DNA of 64,000 nt from Bolinopsis microptera. Lineage: Eukaryota; Ctenophora; Tentaculata; Lobata; Bolinopsidae. The position numbers and the translations under genes are program-made. This document shows positions 12,901-20,323 of the stretch, one piece after another. Numbering within the stretch: position 1 is the stretch's first letter; each line of letters opens with the position of its first letter. Where the stretch lies: NCBI RefSeq assembly GCF_026151205.1, contig NC_087078.1, positions 8,198,675-8,262,674 on the forward strand, given 5' to 3'. The notes beneath the pieces were generated by a model that was not told the origin of the DNA, searched no databases, and saw only the letters and a program-made list of their open reading frames with translations.

Positions 12901-15900
12901 AATGTGTTCTCTCCAGGTGTCAGGTATCTCAGGAGATGGTATGGCAGATCTCTTGTCGCTTGCCTGCGATCTTTCTCAAAGGATGCTTGGACCGCAGCTG
13001 GTCTTTAAGAATAGTCTGGAAGCCATGGTTATGGAGGTCAAAGCTATCCACGGCCTTGGTAAGATTCGAAATCAACAATAAAAAAACGAAGAAATTAATA
13101 ACTTACAATATTTGAGATATTCACAAGAGATGAACTTCACTTCAGATAATTAATATTTAATAATTATTCATAAGATTCACTTTACTCCTGCGAAATGTCT
13201 TCAGCATCTGCCTCAAAACATTGCGGACAAATTACTTCAATCATATCTCTGAAATCTTCAAAAACATTATCAAAAAATATCCGCAAATTTCTAAACCGTT
13301 CACTTAGAAACTGGCGCATAGCCGCCTTCCTACAAAAATAAACCACAGGATTCAAACTAGAATTAAATGGAATCCCAAATCGAACACAGTACGCCATAAA
13401 CCTTGGATAAACATTGCCTCCACTCTCAGTAATGGTAATAAGTCCCATCAATACCACCAGAGTGTTGAATAAACAGAATAGAGATGATAAGATGATGACA
13501 GTTATTGTAGCCCTCCTGTTTATCTCATTCTCTCTTTCTCGCTCGCCTCTTTCTGATTTCTGAAGTTTCCATACGCAAACAACATTCGAGATTATCACCA
13601 CTAAAATCTGACAGATAAGAGGGTAGATAAAAAGCTTTAACCATTTATCTTCATGGTAAACTTTCGATACATTCAGTGCTTCTTTTAGGACTTCAAAGAA
13701 TACCATGACAAGAAATGCTCCAAAAACGTGTTTGTGCCGGATTTTGTAAAAAGGAAAACACAAGCAAATCGCTCGAGTAACACTTAAAAGACAAGTTGTA
13801 AAGGCTGATAGTCCTACGGCTGAAAAGAAAAATGAATCAAAAATTTTCCTCGCCCAATTTGTACTCTTCTTTTTCCCACCGTCATCTGCGTGGAGAATCC
13901 ACGTTATCAGTACGGATACACAGATGATAAGGTCCAAAGCGTTGAGAAGTTTTAGGATCCTTGTGCCCAACCTCCGACAGCCTGTTTTGATGAAATACGA
14001 TATCGACAAAGCGTTTGATACTGTCCCGCATAGAGTGACGATACTGACCGATATTAGCAAGTCCAAATAAACCATGTTACACACTCCGACCCTTTCTATA
14101 CTGGAAATTGATAAAGGTTTTAAAATTTTGATTGTACTGAACAGGTTAATGAGGAAGAAACTGATACAATTTTCGCCATCGTCATTCTCTAAAGAACACA
14201 GCATATAATGTAACAAACGAAAATCTTCCAACAAACAAAATGAAAAAGCAAACTTGTGATATTATATATTATCATGTGCTATAAAATGGTGTAAAGGACA
14301 CCTGTTTCGCATGTTTAAAGCTAAAATCATACATAGTATACTAACCTTCCACCTGAATGAGCTCATTAAAATACACACCACACACCGATACTGTAGAGTG
14401 TAGACGAGGTATCGTTATAAATGTAAATAAAATAACTGAGCAGTTAGCAGGCATTTAAAAGAAAGCTGTACAATCGGTTTTAGTATCATTGCTTCTAGTA
14501 TAAGGACTTTTTTATAAGAGAACACATCAAATACACGTTTTATTACTTGAAACGTAGCCCCTCTCTGAAGTTCCGTCATGAATAGTTAGAATATAATTAT
14601 ATACTCTCTATTCTAGAATAGCCTAGAATAATCGACTGATTTAATCCTCGGCTTCTTGTAAAGCTCTTCCTTGAAAGTGCTGGTTTACATTGTAATGCAG
14701 GTAATGCCAAAGTAAAATAACAAAGGTGGTCGACTCATTCGATGGCCTTGTTGCGTCGCAACGAATCCTCATAAGATAAGATAAGATAAGATAAACTATT
14801 CATACTATCCACACTATCCACACTATTCATACTATTCACACAATTCATACTATTCACACTATTCACACTATTCACACAATTCACACTATTCAAACTATTC
14901 ACACTATTCACACTATTCCCCAAAATTCATACTATTCACACTATTCACACTATTCACACTATTCACACTATTCACACAATCCATACTATTCACACAATTC
15001 ATACTATTCACACTATTCACACTATTCACACTTTTCACACAATTAATACTATTCACACAATTCATACTATTCACACTATTCACACAATCCATACTATTCA
15101 CAATATTCAAACTATTCACACTATTCAAACTATTCACACAATTCACACTATTCAAACTATTCACACTATTCACACAATTCACACAATTCACACTCTCCCC
15201 CTGTTTTAGGTACAACTGTTGACATTATCTTGAGGAACGGACAGATAAAGGAGGGTGACCAGGTTGTGCTGAGTGGTATTGAGGGAGCGTTTGCTACGAC
15301 TGTACGTGCCGTTCTTACACCGCATCCTATGAAGGAGATGAGGGTTAAGAACAACTACATTCAGCACAAATGTGTCAAAGCTGCTCAGGTATGCACTTAT
15401 AAGTCAAATGGGATTAAACCGATAAACAAGACAGCTGGCTAGCAAAGCGGCCATCTTTATTATCATCATCTTTTAATAATCAACCGTGTGGTATTTACTA
15501 TTAAATTAAGCATCTGGTCACTATAGATTATTTTCTAAATTAACTTCTGGAATAACACCTGGGCCCTGGCTTCAAGTTCACTGAGGTTTTGGTGCTTTAA
15601 AAATTCAGGGGTTTGAAAATAATGTGCGTTTAATTGTACGATGTTGCACTATAGACATACGGACAAAGTCTTGCTAACATCATATTCTCTATCTTGATAA
15701 AGTGACAAATCTAAATCTCTCTAAAATGCTTGGTCGATTGCAAAATGGTAATAAGTTGTAAAGAAGTTCAGAATTCGAGCAACAAACCAGACTGCAAGTA
15801 GGTAGTATCCGAGAACATGGAAATAGTATGGGACTACCTAATTAGGTATTTAGTGTCAATGCACTACAGAAGTCGTCTCGTCCCCAGAACACCAGCTCAT

Positions 15901-18900
15901 GTTTAATAAAACACCTGGTGCACTAATTCACACCATTTAGTCCTTTTTTTTTTGATGTCTGTAGTAATAGTTCTGTCGTGATTCTGGCTCAGGATTTATT
16001 CAAATATCTGATATATAATTCCGTCTCATTCGAAATTTACCTGCATTACTAGCATCTCCAACCTATTCTTGTCACAACCCAGTAAACAAAAGGATGGAGA
16101 TAATGAAATTATTAGATAGATAGTAATTTATATAACGCGTGATTTGTTGCAGGGTATCAAGATATGTGCACGTGAAAATATGGATAAAACATTAGCTGGT
16201 ATGCCGGTCTATGTTGCCAAGTATCCCGAGGAAACTGAAGTGAGTTTGTTAATAAATTATAAATTATAAATAAATTATAAATTATAAATTATAAATAAAT
16301 TATAAATAATAAATTTTATTATTTTGTTTTTATGGCAATTGCATATTTAGATTTTATGATGTCATTAAAAACTAATTAATAGTTAATGTTATAAAAATAA
16401 CTAATATTACCGATATTCAGAACTATATTCGGAATAGTCTTCCTCTAAATTTAAAGATTCTAATAACATTACACACAGGTTCTGATAGCGGATGCAAACA
16501 AGGCCCTAAAGGAGGAGCTGAAATCTATAAAACTTTCACCCGAGGGTGTATACGTACAGGCCTCTACACTGGGGTCACTAGAGGCCCTGTTACAGTTCTT
16601 AAAGGATAGCAAGATTAAGTACAGTGGGGTCAGTATAGGTGAGTGGAACTAGAATATAGCAAGAAGTAAGTCTTCGTTACAAGGAAGGAGTTTTGTAGTT
16701 TTTATAATTAATCAACGTTAAGGCCACAGGGGGGGGGGGGGTCCGAGGTCGAAAAAAAGTTTTTTGCCAATTGGCAGACCACGTACTATCTGACGCTTGC
16801 ACACCACCCTTAGCCCCCCAGAACGCCTAGTTTGTCGTAAAATTGAGGTTAACTATTGCCTTTTTAATCAGTTAACCTCACAAATAACCAGTTCTTAACA
16901 TTTTGTTGCTCTCGTCACAAGTTAAACTTATCAATGGGTATCAATTGGCCATCCAATGTGAACAGAACTATTATATGTCCTTTATTTGTTGGAAAATTGA
17001 GGTTAACATATTTTCTCAGAATCATGGTCTTTTGACTCTCCTGAACAATTTATTTACCACCTCAAAAACCTATCTTCTCCTAGAGCTTTTATCCATTTCA
17101 CCTCAAATTTGGAACTTATGTTCCTGACATAAATTTAAAAGTTTGTTATGTAACGATTGTTGTAATTTTGCTCCTAACTCTTTTTATGAGGTTAACCATT
17201 TTAAATTTTGTAAATTTTGTAATTCTCACTCATGGTTAACCTCATATCTCAGCTTTGGAGCAAGATATCATAAATCGTAACATAACAAAAACTCAAAATA
17301 CCTTTAAGAACATTGTTGGCAAGTTACAAGGTTCTAAGTCATAAACTAAAAAAGAAGATAGATTTTGAACACAATTGCATTTAAAGTTTTCATTTACAAT
17401 AGAATTACAGGTAAACCTCAAAATTCAACGCGCGATATCTTCAAATAGGAAACTTTGTTTTCGGTAAGGACAAAAGCATTTGAAAATTTAGATCGAGCTC
17501 TACAACATATCTCAAAATCTCAAAATTGACCTCGGACCCCCCCCTGTGGCCTTAACTAGTAAAACGGCATTAATTAAAAGCAATTACCTAATTAAAAGCG
17601 ATTACCTCGTTTGCTGAACCCCTGAACCCTCAGGTCCGGTCCACAAGAAAGATGTGATGAAGGCGAGTGTGATGTTGCAGCATGACAAGGAGTTTGCTTG
17701 TCTGCTTGCTTTTGATGTTAAAGTTGAGGGGGCTGCTCAGGAAACTGCTGACACTCTCGGAGTAAGTCATCAGGAGTTGTAATTGTGCTGCAAATATTTT
17801 AGGCATTTCGCTCATACCAAATTAAGTTTTGTTTCTACGTTTATCTTCTCATTAAGTCTATGAACTTTAATATTATAACAATAAACAGTTTATATAAACT
17901 TTATTTTCAGGTTCGTATCTTCACGGCCGACATCATATATCATCTGTTTGACCAGTTCATGGGTTACAAGGACGAACTTTTACAGAGAAGGAAAGAAGAA
18001 AACAAAAACAGCGCTGTGTTCCCCTGCCGGTAATATTTGCAGGCTGTTCAATGTGCGATGTGCAATGTGATTCATTTCAGTTTGGCTACTGAACTGTGTC
18101 GCTCTATTCCCGCGACAACAATATTTTCTTGGTTTTTCCTTTATGTAACAAAAAACACTATTTTCCAGGTTACGTATCTTGCCGACGTGTATATTCAACA
18201 CTAGGGACCCTATCGTGATAGGAGTTACTGTTATTAATGGTGTTTTGAAGTTAGTATTTCCAAGAAAACTTTTAGATTTTATAAATGCAATCGCAAGTCA
18301 CAATATAAACATTTAATAACAGAGCGCTGAACTGGATTAGATATCATTTAAATACATATTTTATTACCCGTTACCAAATCTAGCATCTCAGTTTTACCAT
18401 TTCCAAGCTGACCAACTAAACTTCCCAGGGCCGGTACACCAATATGTGTTCCTAGCAAGGAGTTTGTTTACATCGGCGTGGTCACTAGTATAGAAATCAA
18501 TAATAAGGTAATGTAAAGAGCAGCCCAACGATTACATTTTAATTTTTAGGAGATTATTCGGTAACAGCCTTTTTTTGTTTAATTTGTTGTTATATTGATT
18601 TTTGATAAACACAGGGTAGAAAATACTGTTTGATTTCATTTTGTTATTTAATTTTAGTTGACTTCCATTTGAATTATTAAACCTCCGTTAAAAAAACTGT
18701 GAACCAAGTACAACTTCAGTGTTATTATAAAATTATAATATGTACATGAATTAACCATTCTTCCTCTCACAGCAAATAGACAGTGCCAGTACTGGGTTGG
18801 ATGTTTGTATAAAGATAGAAAACTTTGGTGGGGAAGCCCCCAAACTTTACGGTCGACATTTCGACGAGAATGATGTCCTTGTCAGCAAGGTTCGTTTATT

Positions 18901-19142
18901 TATTAAAACTAAAGTTTAAAACTTAGTGGCAGTTTTAATGCTTTACGAAGTACTTTTCTGTTTAAACAGTGAATAAAATAGGGAGAAAAAAAAAGGGGGA
19001 AAATACTTAGGGTCTAACTATTTACAATTTTCAGATTACTCGGGAGTCTATTGACGTTTTGAAAGAGTTCTTTAGGGACGACATGACGAAAGAAAATTGG
19101 AAGCTCATCGTCGAACTAAAGAAGTTATTTGAGATTATGTGA
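80..19142 (+). CDS. EIF5B: Eukaryotic translation initiation factor 5B (N-terminus outside window)
   Basis: This encodes the translational GTPase that joins the 60S subunit to the 40S initiation complex in the cytoplasm. I read 22 exons: 80-169, 309-552, 673-791, 959-1087, 1235-1336, 1805-1900, 5793-5943, 6282-6391, 6714-6932, 7175-7323, 12183-12324, 12571-12765, 12917-13058, 15210-15388, 16153-16239, 16479-16638, 17634-17761, 17911-18029, 18169-18249, 18429-18507, 18773-18889, 19035-19142. All phases agree and the total is 982 codons including the stop. The first nine exons carry the usual Lys/Glu-rich charged N-terminal region. The G domain follows: GHVDTGKT (G1), [10 protein letters not shown] (switch I), DTPGH (G3), NKID split across the 12324/12571 junction (G4), and SGISGDG in the G5 position. 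Domains II-IV end in FEIM-stop, like the FEII terminus of animal homologues. The first Met lies left of the window. Introns at 1901-5792, 7324-12182 and 13059-15209 house antisense genes. No AATAAA is evident just after the stop. Confidence 0.97.
2752..3870 (-). CDS. Intronless secreted/membrane protein with PAN-like, lectin-like and sushi modules
   Basis: The 372-residue ORF is nested antisense in the EIF5B intron 1901-5792. It starts with a hydrophobic signal peptide (about residues 1-25) followed by an N-glycosylation-rich segment (NSST, NTTS). Residues about 40-120 are Cys-rich with paired CC and spacing like a PAN/apple module (QQCEEYC, CNFLAY). Residues about 150-255 have the CL...C...W pattern of a ricin-type beta-trefoil, but this is weak. 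Residues about 268-332 have the four-Cys layout of a sushi/CCP domain ([17 protein letters not shown]). A C-terminal hydrophobic stretch rich in Leu/Cys/Phe (about 345-363) could be a membrane anchor or a GPI signal. By module content this is an extracellular adhesion or recognition protein. I do not recognise an orthologue. The modules are inferred from cysteine spacing only. Confidence 0.7.
   Translation of the reverse strand: MRRYQSLQFLLLLIVGNVAQRGLANSSTNTTSENEFFEAQMDSCYQTREMECCDESPKNHFPAGSLQQCEEYCQYSDDCNFLAYNSQTLLCSMVDTPVALSKDKIPARALGNSSCIMAVKRLLNYRGLIIESIETGSEGKGKHPVHLNVLIKKGSTGKCLGVSEKNALEWGACLKTSLWMVRWKDSVHVRIKHIESEQCIHVLISGSEVVAVLVNCTNVVYQYLEMITKWTTPPDTTYKYWSFDLGKGGNIIKFLQDLIFDTLEQYKGPCDKDMKIENATIWTKTSAPFFLPGSNITVACNPGYEAREHNSATSYQFTCLNSFMELQPCQEIETKRDSACFAAKTSRIYLLPFLCLFCCFKIYGIGVEHQKA
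3946..3986 (+). repeat. Poly-G homopolymer, 41 G
   Basis: An uninterrupted run of 41 G residues sits 75 bp upstream of the nested PAN/sushi gene start and directly left of an AT-rich repeat-like block. Its length in the assembly should be treated as approximate. Confidence 0.95.
3988..4494. other. Intron sequence without a gene, probably transposon-derived
   Basis: No convincing coding frame is present. The stretch joins the 41-G run to the hairpin at 4495-4703. It contains short internal palindromes such as the pair around ATGCCCATATTTGGGCAT (about 4240-4258). Together these suggest a degraded mobile element, but I could not define ends or a target-site duplication. Confidence 0.4.
4495..4703. 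repeat. Long near-perfect inverted repeat (hairpin)
   Basis: The arms 4495-4558 and about 4638-4703 are reverse complements over about 65 nt with only a couple of mismatches. A second, inner pair lies in the loop (GGCGGCCAAAAAA against TTTTTTGGCCGC). RNA from either strand of this intron would fold into a long hairpin. The remaining intron, 4720-5792, shows no gene or clear repeat beyond AT-rich sequence. Confidence 0.9.
7673..8764 (-). CDS. Class A (rhodopsin-like) GPCR, nested paralogue A
   Basis: This intronless seven-helix receptor lies antisense in the EIF5B intron 7324-12182. Rhodopsin-family marks are GDTLILY in TM1, an IAAAD motif in TM2, and the Cys preceding TM3 (GDPLC). TM7 carries SNFFIY, a variant of NPxxY, followed by the amphipathic KSFRRFL. 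The DRY site at the end of TM3 is altered ([11 protein letters not shown]). The ORF is open from an ATG at 8764, but similarity to the neighbouring paralogue begins at an internal Met at 8665 (MINSSN, with an N-glycosylation site), which is the more likely start. The C-terminal tail is Pro-rich because it is encoded by a G-rich tract at about 7703-7725. The ligand is unknown; the altered DRY and NPxxY motifs resemble lineage-specific cnidarian receptors. Confidence 0.88.
   Translation of the reverse strand: MWPDGIIVKQKPVPFSFVSSDYTTEQSEGLESSMINSSNYSVYGMQGNTERYSWTAYHLIVFLLALFGDTLILYGSFQKGAFKIHRFIVTVIQHIAAADIIFAISNILPRIISLLANSWVLGDPLCHITAHAIEMIFPATTFLVAMLTTSKLLVLKLPLRAANWDRIKAHLICCAIWILCTMYSLIFYIIDTGNAHFNYKIYFCTLIIKDNTRRKLKLICAFTASFVPILFIIGTTIPTLKYLSVARKSAKRVGGNDPWQGALTVALTAILFVISVIPLSVYFIGKSFIKADPAGTFLFHLHRIAYFFSTLNVMSNFFIYALTIKSFRRFLYSKMIGIVHTIRKPNDPPPLPPFHPSQANHKL
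8765..9880. other. Spacer between the two nested GPCR genes
   Basis: This is AT-rich sequence with a short (CTA/TAG) run near 8865. I see no further coding exon, RNA gene or defined repeat here. It must hold the promoter of paralogue A and the 3' end of paralogue B. Confidence 0.5.
9881..10915 (-). CDS. Class A GPCR, nested paralogue B
   Basis: This 344-residue single-exon receptor lies in the same EIF5B intron and orientation as paralogue A, about 1.1 kb from it. It begins MTNSSDYT, with N-glycosylation sites before TM1. It has GDSLILY in TM1, AVVDI in TM2, GDALC before TM3, an altered DRY ([11 protein letters not shown]), and [14 protein letters not shown] at TM7/helix 8. The segment from the end of TM5 through intracellular loop 3 and TM6 is almost identical to paralogue A at both protein and DNA level, while the rest is much more divergent. 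This is a tandem duplicate with a conversion tract. The C-terminus is longer and basic, with no poly-Pro tail. The ligand is unknown. Confidence 0.9.
   Translation of the reverse strand: MTNSSDYTLFVIHNNAERYSWVTYHLTVFLSSFIGDSLILYASFHKNAFKINKLIVTVVQHIAVVDIVIAISLILPRIISLVANAWVLGDALCSITAHSIGILFPQATCLIAVMTTSKLMVLKFPLRAASWDKTKTHLICSIAWILSPVYTLFFFMVDSDDVMFNYEIYSCNLVFNDNTWKLIKLVLSFISSVAPMLVIIGTTIPTLKYLSVARKSAKRVGGNDPWQGALTVALTAILFVISVTPMSVYFIGKSFVKGDLTGPFLFHLRRIAYFFTLINVMSNFFIYTLTIKSFRGFLHSKALSIARVFLLTPRNNMTGRKLSVMRPLIKRMKSALLIFLHRKI
11333..11741. mobile_element. hAT-type MITE with GC-rich ends (409 bp)
   Basis: The terminal inverted repeats are CAGTAATCGACCGGG at the left end and CAGTAAACGACCGGG read inward from the right end. 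The element is flanked by a perfect 8-bp direct repeat GCCAAAAC (11325-11332 and 11742-11749), the hallmark of hAT transposition. Subterminal sequence is packed with CCCCGGCC units and the centre is AT-rich. No coding capacity is present, so it is non-autonomous. It lies in the EIF5B intron 7324-12182. Confidence 0.88.
11966..12104. mobile_element. hAT-type MITE (139 bp), family with the copy at 28243
   Basis: The ends are CAGGGACAAAAG and CTTTTGTCCCTG, and the interior is rich in ATCGCGAT-type palindromes. It is flanked by the perfect 8-bp duplication CCCCCCAC (11958-11965 and 12105-12112). It inserted next to a poly-C tract only about 80 bp upstream of an EIF5B exon (12183). A second copy with the same ends and its own 8-bp duplication lies at 28243-28391. 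Confidence 0.9.
13182..14234 (-). CDS. Class A GPCR nested in EIF5B intron, unrelated to the A/B pair
   Basis: The 350-residue intronless receptor lies antisense in the intron 13059-15209. TM1 has the GxxxN pattern (GTVSNALSI), TM2 LLNALDLII, and the TM3 end [13 protein letters not shown] (DRY replaced by TRA). TM7 has a canonical NPxxY as [17 protein letters not shown]. Intracellular loop 3 is short and charged ([15 protein letters not shown]). The first about 50 residues contain an extra hydrophobic stretch; an internal Met just before TM1 (MVYLDLL) is a plausible alternative start. It shows no close similarity to the two receptors at 7.7-10.9 kb, so it represents an independent nested gene. 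The ligand is unknown. Confidence 0.88.
   Translation of the reverse strand: MLEDFRLLHYMLCSLENDDGENCISFFLINLFSTIKILKPLSISSIERVGVCNMVYLDLLISVSIVTLCGTVSNALSISYFIKTGCRRLGTRILKLLNALDLIICVSVLITWILHADDGGKKKSTNWARKIFDSFFFSAVGLSAFTTCLLSVTRAICLCFPFYKIRHKHVFGAFLVMVFFEVLKEALNVSKVYHEDKWLKLFIYPLICQILVVIISNVVCVWKLQKSERGERERENEINRRATITVIILSSLFCLFNTLVVLMGLITITESGGNVYPRFMAYCVRFGIPFNSSLNPVVYFCRKAAMRQFLSERFRNLRIFFDNVFEDFRDMIEVICPQCFEADAEDISQE
14235..14785. other. Intron spacer upstream of the nested GPCR
   Basis: No coding exon is seen. There is a short (GATAA)n-like run at 14773-14792 leading into the minisatellite. Confidence 0.5.
14793..15194. repeat. Minisatellite of a 9-bp unit (ACTATTCAC and variants)
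   Basis: About 400 bp consist of tandem 9-mers ACTATTCAC with variants such as ACAATTCAT and ACTATTCAA. Translated on the - strand it gives an open Asn-Ser/Cys-Val repeat, which is an artefact of the 9-bp period and not a gene. The array ends only about 15 bp before the EIF5B acceptor at 15209, so it supplies the upstream part of that intron end. Confidence 0.95.
15475..16140. other. EIF5B intron without further features
   Basis: This is the middle of the intron 15389-16152. I see ordinary AT-rich sequence with a short T-run near 15945 and no gene or defined repeat. Confidence 0.5.
16251..16313. repeat. AT-rich simple repeat (AAATTATAAAT-type)
   Basis: Short tandem units of TAAATTATAAAT lie immediately downstream of an EIF5B donor site. 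Confidence 0.85.
16722..17551. mobile_element. TTAA-flanked (piggyBac-type) non-autonomous DNA element, 830 bp
   Basis: The inverted ends read GGCCACAGGGGG...TCCGAGGTC from both sides and are flanked by TTAA on each side (16718-16721 and 17552-17555), the target duplication typical of piggyBac. No transposase frame is present. The 9-mer GAGGTTAAC or its complement recurs inside the element (about 16845, 16870, 17000, 17190, 17235), possibly as protein-binding repeats. A second, end-truncated copy lies in opposite orientation at 24164-24967. The element sits in an EIF5B intron. Confidence 0.85.
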
Positions 19143-20323
19143 TTTTTATTTTTGTTGAGGGTTGCTTTTTATTTAAGCGTTGTGTATCACACCACTCATA
19201 GTTTTTTGGTTTGGGCAATTATTTAAAAGAGCAATATTAGAAAATCTAATTTTCTAACAGCTGGACTGGTTTTGATAGTTCTAGGTTATTAGGTAAATTA
19301 TTTGCAATTATAGGAATGGTTATTAATTTGCAACGTAAATTTGGCGAAATATTGCCGCGAGACGCAGAGATGCATAAGTTCAGGTGGTGCCTCAATTATG
19401 TTTTGGTATCCAAATTATCTATTATTTACTTTTAGATAATCTGAATTATCACCTGTACCTGGTCATCTATTAAAAGGATGTTTTGAGTTGTGTTTGTTAA
19501 AGTCACTATGTCTTGTCATGCAAAAATCAGTGTTGACCTGGCGTTTTTAGCCAATCCCTAAATTCAAATCGTTTCATTTGTTAATCTAAATTCAAACCAC
19601 GATTACAGGATACCCCAGAATTTGCACAATAACCAGATTATGTTTTATAAGGGCGGCAAGTCCCGAAACAGGTGATTTGTTTCTGTATTTGACTAGTTAA
19701 GTCAGCGTAGTTGGACGTCTTGACAAGTCAATTTCGGCCCACCTTGTATGTCGCACGGCTTTGAAGTCAAACCCAGTCGCAAAATGTCACGACCGTACAA
19801 AAATAACTATAATTACTTTACTCAACTTTGCGATCAATTAGACAAGTGATCATAAACAAGTGTTAAATGCAGCTAAAATAACAAAGCTTGCAGACACTGT
19901 TGTTCATGGTAAGGCTGCATTTAGCTTGGTGTTTGTTTGCTATTAACAGTAATTAGTCTGCTGTCTGTGTTATTTGCTGCCGTGCTAATAATCGATTAAT
20001 TGGGATAGGAAACTGTTCGTGAAATAGGAATTTATTGAAACTTGAAGAACTTAGCTGAGTGTAACTGTAACGACATGCCACAATCAACAAATTTAAAGTT
20101 TCAAAACTAGATGTTTGTTTGGGGACCAGCTTTTGGTACACTGGTTAATGTTTACTATAATATTGAAATGATGATACTATTAGACCCGTAGTATAACCTG
20201 TATAATGATAGATTACTGTATAATAACCGTATAATTAGTGACAGGTAATTATATAAATATTACTAATTATATGCTCGCTAACATCCCAAGTACCGTCTAG
20301 CTCTCTCCCACATCTCCATTCAC
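19143..20323. other. Intergenic region: EIF5B 3' side and glypican 5' side
   Basis: About 1.2 kb separate the EIF5B stop from the glypican start codon on the same strand. No AATAAA occurs close to the EIF5B stop. No open frame or repeat was found. The glypican promoter is expected here, but I cannot point to a clear TATA element. Confidence 0.6.

Noticed and set aside
14735-15354. Open - strand frames rich in Asn-Ser-Val repeats
   Set aside because: They are the translation of a 9-bp minisatellite and overlap an EIF5B exon on the other strand.
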